Of a stretch of DNA of 27,865 bases, positions 20,897-27,865 are shown one piece after another. A model generated the notes under the pieces. That model ran no database searches and had not been told where the DNA came from. It was given only the letters and a program-made list of their open reading frames with translations. Positions within the stretch are counted from its first letter, which is position 1. Every line of letters starts with the position of its first letter. Both the position numbers and the translations under genes were made by a program. The DNA is from an uncultured Muribaculaceae bacterium (GTDB taxonomy: Bacteria > Bacteroidota > Bacteroidia > Bacteroidales > Muribaculaceae): the NCBI GenBank assembly GCA_910585755.1, contig CAJUFH010000041.1, positions 1 through 27,865 of the forward strand. The letters run 5' to 3'.

Positions 20897-23275
20897 GTGG
20901 CGCTCGCCTCCTGCTCCAACGAAGAGTTCGATGTCAAGCCCGCGGGCGGCGAAGGGAACGTTACGTTCACCGCATCGCTCCCCGCATCCGTCGCCAGCCG
21001 TGACTATTCCGACGGCTCTACCGCCAAGAAACTCACCTATGCCATCTACGAGGCGGGCAAGGAGGATGCCGAACAGACACCCCTCATCACCGGCACCGCT
21101 GAGTTCAACAACCTGAAGGCAACCGTAAACACTACTCTCGCCACCGGCAAGACCTACGACATCCTCTTCTGGGCACAGGCCGCCGACGCTCCCTACGCGT
21201 TCGACACCGAAAAGAAGACCGTGACCGTCGACTACGACGGCATCACCGCCAACAACGAGAAGCTCGACGCCTTCTTCTGGGCCGAGAAAGACCTGACAGT
21301 CACCGGCCCCGTCAGCAAGACCGTCAAGCTCACCCGTCCGTTCGCCCAGGTTAACGTCGGAACCAACGACTTCGACCTGGCGATTGCCGCCGGAGTCGAC
21401 GTCAAGCAGTCGGGTCTGACATTCTCGGCCTATGTAGGCAACGCGCTCAACCTCTATTCCGGCAATATCAGCGGCGAGGCTGCCGTGACCTTCGGCCTAG
21501 CGAACATCCCGACCACCAACGACGGAGCATTCCCGGTTGACGATTACAAGTACCTGGCAATGGCCTACGTACTGGTGGGAGCTGACAAGCAGACCCTCGA
21601 CGTCACCCTGGCGATGGACGCTACCCCCAACACCCCGGTGTTCGCCTCCGTACCCGTGCAGCGCAACTACCGCACCAACATCTACGGCGCCCTGCTGACG
21701 AATCCCGCCGTCTTCAACGTAGAAATCAACCCCGACTACGCGGGCGAAGACTTTGACTTCGGCGCCATCGTTGCTCCGGGCGTTAACCTCAACGAGGCTA
21801 CGAAAACCTACTCCATCACCTCACCGCAGGGCCTGCAATGGCTCAGCTCGCAGTCAGCAGGCAAAGGTAACGCTTTCGGCGGCTACACTGTCAAGCTCGC
21901 CAACGACATCGACATGGCGGGCCAGGAGTTCACCCCGATTGCCAGGAAGGGCTACTTCGGCGGCACATTCGACGGCGACGGCCACACCATCGCAAACCTG
22001 ACCGTCAGCGATCCCGACTGCGCGGGCCTCGTATGGTCGAACATGGGCTTGATCAAGAACCTCACCATGACCAACGTCAAAGTCAGCGGCAACTTCAAAG
22101 TCGGCGCGATTGCGGGCGACGGCCTCTGCGGCAAATTCGAGAACTGCACAGTTGACGGCGGTACCATCGTCTCCACTCCCCGCATCGTCGACAAGAAATA
22201 CGACGACGGCAACAACGCCGGCGGCATCACCGGCTACCTCTCCGCCGAACCCAACGCCTCCATCACCGACTGCACAGTCAAGAACCTTACCGTAAAAGCC
22301 TACCGCGTGCTCGGAGCCATCGCGGGCACCGTCGGTGGCACCAACGCGGCTGTTTCCGGCAACAAGGCCGAGAACTGCAAGATTATCGCCAACCAGCTTG
22401 TCAAGAATTACAACGGAGCGCCCAGGGATCCCCAGGCTGAACAGCTCTTCGGACGCGTGATTAACGGCACCGTCCTCGGCGAAGGGAATGAAGCTACCGA
22501 GGTCACCGTCCAGGTTATCGCTCCCGACCTCATCTCCGCCAACTCAACCATTGAAATCAGCGACCCCGCTACTTTCGAGGCTGTTTTAACCTCCCTCTAT
22601 TCCTATTCCATTTCAAACAAGACCATCTCCCTTGCCGCCGACATAGACGGAACCGGCCTTAGCGTCACTTCGAAATGGTATGTCGAATCCCCCAAAAACG
22701 TGACTTTCGACGGCGGAGGGCACAAAATCAGCAATCTCTCGCTTAACGGTGGACTCCTTCCCTCCTGCTATTATGGAGGACTCACGGTGAAGAACATCAC
22801 TTTTGAGAATTGCGCCGTAAAGCAGGGTACTCTCGGAGCCGGTATCGGGATGGTAGCCGCACAGATTTACGGTAGCTTCACCCTTGAGAACGTCAAGGTC
22901 ATCGGCGGCTCGGTAACGGGCTACTATGCTTGCGGCGGACTTGTGGGGCAGTTCACCAACGAGGACGATCCAAAATATACCGCTACGCTTACCGACTGCT
23001 CCGTGACCGACTGCGCGATTACCGCAACCGGGCGCGAGGTAACGCCAGAGACCAACAAGGGCATCGGCGGCGCTAACGCCTTCATCGGAGCCGCGATCCA
23101 GTGGCCCGGCCTTTACAACAAGCCTACCGAGGTAGAGGTTGTCCTCAACAACTGCACCACCTCCGGCTGCACCTTCTCCTATCCTGACACGCATGTCGGC
23201 GGAGGTCTCTATGCCAAGACCAGCATCGAGGTTAAAGGGCAGCAGGGCGTGACGACCCTCGTTCCCATCCTCTGA
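20897..23275 (+). CDS. Fimbrillin-like lipoprotein, paralog 4 (GLUG distal domains; frame-broken signal peptide)
   Basis: The open frame from GTG 20897 gives 792 residues starting MALASCSNEEFDVKP, that is, only the end of a lipoprotein signal. The original start lies out of frame at 20862. As written, the product would not be exported, so the gene is a silent copy, a recent pseudogene or a sequencing error. The shared domain is intact (VTFTASLPASVASRDYSDG to VQRNYRTNIYGALLTNPAVFNVEINPDY, about residues 18-280). The distal part has a first GLUG module (FGGTFDGDGHTIANLTV, VGAIAGDGLCGKFENCTV, GGITGYL) and a second from about residue 560 (ADIDGTGLSV, VTFDGGGHKISNLSLNG, CGGLVGQF). No codon break occurs elsewhere over nearly 2.4 kb, which suggests that the frame loss is recent. 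A strong terminator follows. Confidence 0.75.
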   Translation: MALASCSNEEFDVKPAGGEGNVTFTASLPASVASRDYSDGSTAKKLTYAIYEAGKEDAEQTPLITGTAEFNNLKATVNTTLATGKTYDILFWAQAADAPYAFDTEKKTVTVDYDGITANNEKLDAFFWAEKDLTVTGPVSKTVKLTRPFAQVNVGTNDFDLAIAAGVDVKQSGLTFSAYVGNALNLYSGNISGEAAVTFGLANIPTTNDGAFPVDDYKYLAMAYVLVGADKQTLDVTLAMDATPNTPVFASVPVQRNYRTNIYGALLTNPAVFNVEINPDYAGEDFDFGAIVAPGVNLNEATKTYSITSPQGLQWLSSQSAGKGNAFGGYTVKLANDIDMAGQEFTPIARKGYFGGTFDGDGHTIANLTVSDPDCAGLVWSNMGLIKNLTMTNVKVSGNFKVGAIAGDGLCGKFENCTVDGGTIVSTPRIVDKKYDDGNNAGGITGYLSAEPNASITDCTVKNLTVKAYRVLGAIAGTVGGTNAAVSGNKAENCKIIANQLVKNYNGAPRDPQAEQLFGRVINGTVLGEGNEATEVTVQVIAPDLISANSTIEISDPATFEAVLTSLYSYSISNKTISLAADIDGTGLSVTSKWYVESPKNVTFDGGGHKISNLSLNGGLLPSCYYGGLTVKNITFENCAVKQGTLGAGIGMVAAQIYGSFTLENVKVIGGSVTGYYACGGLVGQFTNEDDPKYTATLTDCSVTDCAITATGREVTPETNKGIGGANAFIGAAIQWPGLYNKPTEVEVVLNNCTTSGCTFSYPDTHVGGGLYAKTSIEVKGQQGVTTLVPIL

Positions 23276-23317
23276 TTTTCCTGATCTGACACCATTATCT
23301 ATCACTTTCAATACCGA

Positions 23318-23350
23318 CCGCCGGGGCTTCCGCCCCGGCGGTTTCCTTTT
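23318..23350 (+). terminator. Intrinsic terminator of the fimbria-like operon
   Basis: Perfect 10-bp GC-rich stem (CCGCCGGGGC 23318-23327, GCCCCGGCGG 23332-23341) with a TTCC loop, followed by TTTCCTTTT. It lies 42 bases after the paralog 4 stop and closes the gene cluster. Confidence 0.9.
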
Positions 23351-23353
23351 AGG

Positions 23354-23381
23354 CGCCACCGTGGCGAGCCGTAAGGCGAGC
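23354..23381. repeat. Second copy of the 21-bp dispersed repeat
   Basis: 23361-23381 (GTGGCGAGCC...GGCGAGC) is identical and in the same orientation to 10893-10913 inside the palindrome after lepA. Here only a short mirror remains on the left (GCCAC-C-GTGGC), so the full palindrome is truncated or never formed. The two copies bracket the whole fimbria-like locus. Confidence 0.8.
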
Positions 23382-23424
23382 AATCCCAGACGCTGGCTTT
23401 GATGTTGATTTTTAGGGCGGGGGC

Positions 23425-23455
23425 TTTGCTGGTTTGGGAATTTTAGTTACTTTTG
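23425..23455 (+). promoter_or_regulatory. mutAB promoter
   Basis: TTTG (23425-23428), 19-base spacer, TACTTTTG (23448-23455): both boxes match the Bacteroidetes consensus exactly. Transcription would begin near 23461, leaving a leader of about 100 bases. I looked for a cobalamin riboswitch (B12 box) in the leader and see none. Confidence 0.7.
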
Positions 23456-23562
23456 CGATAAGAAACGCCGCCGTTTTCCCCCGACCGAAAGGAAAAAGAG
23501 AAACGGGGCTTTCGACTTGATACCATGTAAAGCAAAAATCCAATCTTTTTTATACCAAAATC

Positions 23563-25464
23563 ATGGCAGAAATTAAGGAAAAACTGTTCGAGCAGTTCCC
23601 GCCGGTAAGCCAGGAAGAATGGCGAGCCAAGGTCGACGCCGACCTCAAGGGGGTACCGTTTGAAAAGAAACTGGTATGGCGCACCAACGAGGGGTTCTCG
23701 GTTCAGCCGATGTATCGCCGCTCCGACATCGCCGACCTGAAAACCACCGACTCGCTCCCAGGCGAATACCCCTACGTACGCGGCACCCGCGACAACAACC
23801 ACTGGCTGACCCGCCAGGAGGTGCTCCCGACCGACCCCGCCGAGGCCAACGCCGTCGCGCTTGACGTGCTTCAGAAAGGGGTCAACTCCCTTGGTTTCAC
23901 CGTCAAGGAGCCGACCGCGGAGAACATCGCGCGCCTCCTCCAGGGAATCGACCTGGAAGCCGTAGAGGTCAATTTCCGCGGCTGCGTGCGCAAGAACCTC
24001 GAGCTGGCGAAAGCCCTCGTCGCAGTGCTGAAAGAGCGCGGGGCTGAGAAGACTTTCCGCGGCTCGATTGACTATAACCCGCTCAAACGCGCCTTCCGCC
24101 ATGGCGCGGAGGTCGACAGCGCCGCGATCGCCAAAGAGGCCTGCGAGCTGCTCGACATCGTCAAGGATGTGCCGGGCCTGAAAGTGCTCGCCGTAGACTC
24201 CGAGCTGTTCAACAACGCCGGGGCATACATATTCCAGGAACTCGGCTACGCCCTGGCATGGGGCGCTCAGTGGATGACGCTGCTGACCGAGGCCGGCCGT
24301 AGCGCCTCCGAGGTAGCACGCCGCGTGAAGTTCAACATGGGTGTTTCCTCCAACTACTTCATGGAGCTTGCGAAGTTCCGCGCCGCCCGCATGCTCTGGG
24401 CGCAGATCGCCGAGCAGTACAAGCCCGAAAGCAAGGAGGACTGCAAGATGGCGTGCCACGCCGTAACCTCCCGCTTCAACCAGACCCTCTACGACGCGCA
24501 CGTCAACCTGCTGCGCTCGCAGACAGAGGCCATGTCGGCCGCCCTGGCCGGGGTCGACTCCATCACCGTGACCCCCTTCGACGCTCCTTACAAGACCCCC
24601 GACGAGTTCTCGGAGCGCATCGCCCGCAACCAGCAGCTCCTGCTGAAAGAGGAGAGCCACCTCGACAAGGTAGCCGACCCCGCCGGAGGCTCCTACTACG
24701 TAGAGACCCTTACCGTCGCTATCGGCCAGGAAGCGTGGAAGCTCTTCCTCGAGGTAGAGGACAAGGGGGGCTTCTTCGCTTGCGTCAACAGCGGCGACGT
24801 CCAGGCGGCTGTCAACGCCTCCTGCCGCAAGCGCCACGACGACATGGCGCGCCGCAAGGAAATCCTCCTGGGCACCAACCAGTTCCCCAACTTCAACGAG
24901 ATGGCCGCCGAGAAAATCGAGGTCGGCTCGTCGGCAGCCGTCGAGGAGGCCAAGGTCAAGGGAGAAGATGAAGCCCCGAGCTGCGGCTGCGGCGGCAACT
25001 GCGCCGGAGACCCCGCCCGCGCCCTTAGCACCGCCCGCCAGGCCAGCGACTTCGAGCTGCTGCGCCTCCAGACCGAGGCAGCGTCGAACCGCCCGAAAGC
25101 ATTCATGCTGACAATCGGCAACCTGGCGATGCGCCTGGCCCGCGCCCAGTTCTCCTCCAACTTCTTCGGCTGCGCCGGTTACGAGATTCTCGACAACATC
25201 GGCTTCAAGAGCGTAGAGGAAGGCATCAACGCCGCAATGGAAGCCAAGGCCGACATCGTTGTCCTCTGCTCTAGCGACGACGAGTACGCCGAGTTCGCCC
25301 CCGAGGCGTTCAAGCTCCTCGACGGCCGCGCCGAGTTCGTCGTAGCCGGAGCCCCCGCCTGCGCCGAAGAGCTCAAGGCAGCCGGAATCCAGAATTTCAT
25401 CCACGTCAAGAGCGACGTGCTCGAAACCCTCCGCGGCTTCAACGCGCGTCTCCTTAAAAAGTAA
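23563..25464 (+). CDS. mutA: Methylmalonyl-CoA mutase, small (beta) subunit
   Basis: Non-catalytic partner of MutB in the heterodimeric mutase that interconverts succinyl-CoA and methylmalonyl-CoA on the route to propionate. It has 633 residues, slightly longer than the P. gingivalis type. The TIM-barrel part is recognisable (WRTNEGFSVQPMYRR, FNMGVSSNYFMELAKFRAARMLWAQI, DPAGGSYYVETLT). The C-terminal domain (about 520-633) keeps the flavodoxin-like fold pattern but reads GCAGYEILDNIGF where a B12-binding DxHxxG would be, as expected for this subunit. An unusual linker before it (about 465-485) contains SCGCGGNC, with Cys474, Cys476 and Cys480. The start at 23563 follows the promoter and a 100-base leader; mutB begins 24 bases after the stop. 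Confidence 0.95.
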   Translation: MAEIKEKLFEQFPPVSQEEWRAKVDADLKGVPFEKKLVWRTNEGFSVQPMYRRSDIADLKTTDSLPGEYPYVRGTRDNNHWLTRQEVLPTDPAEANAVALDVLQKGVNSLGFTVKEPTAENIARLLQGIDLEAVEVNFRGCVRKNLELAKALVAVLKERGAEKTFRGSIDYNPLKRAFRHGAEVDSAAIAKEACELLDIVKDVPGLKVLAVDSELFNNAGAYIFQELGYALAWGAQWMTLLTEAGRSASEVARRVKFNMGVSSNYFMELAKFRAARMLWAQIAEQYKPESKEDCKMACHAVTSRFNQTLYDAHVNLLRSQTEAMSAALAGVDSITVTPFDAPYKTPDEFSERIARNQQLLLKEESHLDKVADPAGGSYYVETLTVAIGQEAWKLFLEVEDKGGFFACVNSGDVQAAVNASCRKRHDDMARRKEILLGTNQFPNFNEMAAEKIEVGSSAAVEEAKVKGEDEAPSCGCGGNCAGDPARALSTARQASDFELLRLQTEAASNRPKAFMLTIGNLAMRLARAQFSSNFFGCAGYEILDNIGFKSVEEGINAAMEAKADIVVLCSSDDEYAEFAPEAFKLLDGRAEFVVAGAPACAEELKAAGIQNFIHVKSDVLETLRGFNARLLKK

Positions 25465-25488
25465 CCCCCGCAAAACCGCAAACAAGCT

Positions 25489-27624
25489 ATGAAACCTGAT
25501 TTCAAAAGCATAAACATCACGGCCGATGCCTTCGGCGCTCCCGTCAAGGCTCCCGAAGGGGGAGAAAACTGGCTCACCCCCGAACTGATTCCCGTCAAGC
25601 CCGTATACACCAAGGAAGACCTCGAAGGGATGGAACACCTCGACTACGTCGCCGGCCTCCCCCCCTTCCTCCGCGGCCCGTACAGCGGCATGTACGCCAT
25701 ACGCCCCTGGACCATCCGCCAGTATGCCGGATTCTCCACCGCCGCCGAGTCAAATGCCTTCTACCGCCGCAACCTCGCTTCCGGCCAGAAGGGCCTTTCC
25801 GTGGCCTTCGACCTGGCGACCCACCGCGGCTATGACGCCGACCACAGCCGCGTAGTCGGCGACGTCGGCAAGGCCGGCGTGTCAATCTGCTCCGTAGAGG
25901 ATATGAAGGTGCTCTTCGACGGCATACCCCTGAACAAGATGTCCGTCTCGATGACGATGAACGGCGCCGTGCTCCCCGTGCTCGCCTTCTACATCAACGC
26001 CGGACTCGAACAGGGCGCCAAGCTCGAAGAGATGGCCGGTACCATTCAGAACGACATTCTGAAGGAGTTCATGGTGCGCAACACCTATATCTATCCCCCC
26101 GAGTTCTCGATGCGAATCATCGCCGACATCTTCGAGTACACCTCGCAGAACATGCCGAAGTTCAACTCCATCTCGATTTCCGGCTACCACATGCAGGAGG
26201 CCGGCGCGACCTGCGACATCGAGCTGGCATACACTCTCGCCGACGGTCTCGAATACCTCCGCGCCGGAGTCAACGCCGGGATGGATATCGACTCCTTCGC
26301 CCCGCGCCTGAGCTTCTTCTGGGCGATCGGCATGAACTTCTTCATGGAAATCGCCAAGATGCGCGCCGCCCGTATGCTCTGGGCAAAGATTGTCAGCCGC
26401 TTCAACCCGAAGAACCCCAAGTCGCTTGCGCTCCGCACCCACTCGCAGACCTCCGGATGGTCGCTCACCGAGCAGGACCCCTTCAACAACGTAGGCCGCA
26501 CATGCATCGAAGCCATGGGAGCAGCACTGGGACACACCCAGAGCCTCCACACCAACGCCCTCGACGAGGCAATCGCCCTGCCGACCGACTTCTCGGCCCG
26601 CATCGCCCGCAACACCCAGATCTACATCCAGAACGAAACCTACATCACCAAGGAAATCGACCCCTGGGCAGGTTCCTACTACGTTGAGTCGCTCACCAAC
26701 GAAATCGCCCACCGCGCATGGCAGCACATCCAGGAAATCGAGAAGCTCGGCGGTATGGCCAAGGCTATCGAGACAGGGCTTCCCAAGCTCCGCATCGAGG
26801 AGGCCGCCGCCCGCACCCAGGCGCGCATCGACTCCGGCCGCCAGACCATCGTAGGCATCAACAAATACCGCCTCGACCACGAGGACCCCATCGACATCCT
26901 CGAAATTGACAACACCGAGGTGCGCAACGAGCAGATCGCCCGCCTCGAAGACCTCCGCGCCAACCGCGACGAGGCCGCCGTCAAGAAAGCCCTCGAGGCG
27001 ATTACCGAATGCGTCCGCACCGGCGAGGGTAACCTTCTCGACCTGGCCGTCAAGGCCGCCGGACTCCGCGCGTCGCTCGGCGAGATTTCCGACGCCTGCG
27101 AGGAAGTCGTGGGCCGCTACAAAGCCATAATCAGAACTATTTCAGGCGTGTACTCCAACGAAACCAAGAACGACCCCGACTTCATCCGCGCCCAGCAGAT
27201 GGTCGAGGAATTTGCGAAACGCGAAGGGCGCCAGCCCCGTATCATGATTGCCAAGATGGGCCAGGACGGTCACGACCGCGGCGCCAAGGTGGTAGCCACC
27301 GGTTACGCCGACTGCGGCTTTGACGTAGACATGGGTCCGCTGTTCCAGACCCCCGCCGAGGCTGCCCGCCAGGCAGTCGAGAACGACGTCCATATCCTCG
27401 GAGTATCCTCCCTCGCTGCAGGCCACAAGACCCTCATCCCCCAGGTAATCGAGGAGCTTAAGAAACTCGGCCGCGAGGACATCATGGTAACAGCCGGCGG
27501 CGTTATCCCCGCCCAGGACTACGACTTCCTGTACCGCGCCGGAGTCGCCGCCATCTTCGGCCCCGGCACCCGCATCCCCGCCTCCGCAATCCGCATGCTC
27601 GAAATCCTCAACGGCGCCGAATAA
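25489..27624 (+). CDS. mutB: Methylmalonyl-CoA mutase, large (alpha, B12-binding) subunit
   Basis: Catalytic adenosylcobalamin-dependent subunit, 711 residues, cytosolic. The substrate TIM barrel has the signature RPWTIRQYAGFSTAAESNAFYRRNL (about residues 66-90), followed by SVAFDLATHRGYD, SISGYHMQEAGA, FFWAIGMNFFMEIAKMRAARMLW and RTHSQTSGWSLTEQDPFNN. The C-terminal cobalamin domain carries KMGQDGHDRGAKVVATGY with the cobalt-ligating His595 (DxHxxG), then GVSSLAAGHKTLIP and TAGGVIPAQDY, the nucleotide-loop motifs. All key motifs are present, so the enzyme should be active with MutA. In gut Bacteroidales it feeds the succinate-to-propionate pathway; epimerase and decarboxylase genes are not in the window. 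An intrinsic terminator lies 25 bases downstream. Confidence 0.97.
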   Translation: MKPDFKSINITADAFGAPVKAPEGGENWLTPELIPVKPVYTKEDLEGMEHLDYVAGLPPFLRGPYSGMYAIRPWTIRQYAGFSTAAESNAFYRRNLASGQKGLSVAFDLATHRGYDADHSRVVGDVGKAGVSICSVEDMKVLFDGIPLNKMSVSMTMNGAVLPVLAFYINAGLEQGAKLEEMAGTIQNDILKEFMVRNTYIYPPEFSMRIIADIFEYTSQNMPKFNSISISGYHMQEAGATCDIELAYTLADGLEYLRAGVNAGMDIDSFAPRLSFFWAIGMNFFMEIAKMRAARMLWAKIVSRFNPKNPKSLALRTHSQTSGWSLTEQDPFNNVGRTCIEAMGAALGHTQSLHTNALDEAIALPTDFSARIARNTQIYIQNETYITKEIDPWAGSYYVESLTNEIAHRAWQHIQEIEKLGGMAKAIETGLPKLRIEEAAARTQARIDSGRQTIVGINKYRLDHEDPIDILEIDNTEVRNEQIARLEDLRANRDEAAVKKALEAITECVRTGEGNLLDLAVKAAGLRASLGEISDACEEVVGRYKAIIRTISGVYSNETKNDPDFIRAQQMVEEFAKREGRQPRIMIAKMGQDGHDRGAKVVATGYADCGFDVDMGPLFQTPAEAARQAVENDVHILGVSSLAAGHKTLIPQVIEELKKLGREDIMVTAGGVIPAQDYDFLYRAGVAAIFGPGTRIPASAIRMLEILNGAE

Positions 27625-27649
27625 CCCGGCCCGTTCCGATACCCACCGC

Positions 27650-27691
27650 GAAGCCGCGACCCACTCCGGGCCGCGGCTTCCGCTTTTATTT
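27650..27691 (+). terminator. Intrinsic terminator of mutAB
   Basis: Stem GAAGCCGCG (27650-27658) and CGCGGCTTC (27672-27680) with a 13-base loop, followed by CGCTTTTATTT. It also lies downstream of the minus-strand remnant ending at 27714, so it could act between convergent genes. Confidence 0.8.
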
Positions 27692-27713
27692 CATCTGTCC
27701 GCCGGACACGGCG

Positions 27714-27865
27714 TTATCGGGGCTGGAAGAGGAGGCGCATGCGGCAGCGGGCGCAGTCGAAGGCGAGGCGGAAGCGGTTGCCGGAGGAGGTAAGGTAGAG
27801 TTCGGAGGGATATTTCCTGACTTCGTCAACGTGTCACCCAAAAATCATCAGAGAAGAGAGGTGCG
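27714..27865 (-). pseudogene. C-terminal remnant resembling a U32-family peptidase, cut at the window edge
   Basis: Reading the minus strand, 39 codons run from a TGA (27836-27834) to a TAA (27716-27714): HVDEVRKYPSELYL, then TSSGNRFRLAFDCARCRM and RLLFQPR. The LYL...GxRFRLxFDCxxCxM pattern resembles the extreme C-terminus of bacterial U32 peptidases (from memory, not searched). There is no start codon except an internal Met, and the in-frame TGA cuts it off from anything upstream. The bases 27831-27865 do not encode the Cys-rich segment expected before this tail in any minus-strand frame. It is therefore either a broken gene or one frame-shifted near 27830. Confidence is limited by the window end. 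Confidence 0.4.

Noticed and set aside
23456..23562. Possible cobalamin riboswitch upstream of mutAB
   Set aside because: The leader is only about 100 bases and no B12-box-like sequence is present.
1..27865. CRISPR arrays, tRNA or rRNA genes, transposases or prophage genes
   Set aside because: No regularly spaced repeats with unique spacers, no cloverleaf or rRNA sequence, and no transposase, integrase or phage protein signature was seen.

Overview
The window looks like chromosome of a GC-rich gut-type Bacteroidales bacterium. Evidence: promoters of the TTTG-N19-21-TAnnTTTG type, fimbrillin-like lipoproteins with an acidic motif after the lipid cysteine, a DUF3575/FimB-type anchor pair, and a B12-dependent MutAB methylmalonyl-CoA mutase next to housekeeping genes. 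The exact family (for example Muribaculaceae or Rikenellaceae) cannot be settled from this sequence alone.

Layout. (1) 1-1834: a structured, gene-free edge (1-153), then on the minus strand threonine synthase (thrC) followed by a small helical protein of unknown function. (2) 2031-7070: one plus-strand operon of four tightly packed genes, iorA-iorB-PLP aminotransferase-CoA transferase, ending in a clear intrinsic terminator. Together these could transaminate aromatic amino acids, oxidatively decarboxylate the arylpyruvates to aryl-acetyl-CoA and pass the CoA to a short-chain acid, releasing arylacetates; the reverse, biosynthetic direction is also possible. (3) 7162-10836: the housekeeping genes glmS and lepA. 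(4) 10837-11592: about 750 bases without a gene, holding a perfect 47-bp palindrome, a polypyrimidine tract with 18-bp tandem repeats, an A/T inverted repeat, and a good sigma-ABfr-type promoter followed by a long (about 430 nt) leader. (5) 11593-23275: a fimbria-like surface locus with a DUF3575 outer-membrane protein, a FimB/Mfa2-like lipoprotein, and four tandem paralogous lipoproteins. The paralogs share a near-constant N-terminal domain of about 285 residues but carry different distal beta-helix or GLUG-repeat domains. (6) 23318-27691: terminator, promoter, and the mutA-mutB operon with its own terminator. (7) 27714-27865: a short coding remnant on the minus strand resembling the C-terminus of a U32 peptidase.

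The most interesting part is the fimbria-like locus. It is bracketed by a 21-bp direct repeat (10893-10913 and 23361-23381). Two of its intergenic gaps carry an identical 44-nt element that folds into two adjacent GNRA-capped hairpins. The fourth paralog has a frame break in its signal peptide that should silence it. The constant-front, variable-back layout suggests a family of surface-displayed alternative subunits, with repeated DNA suitable for recombination between copies.
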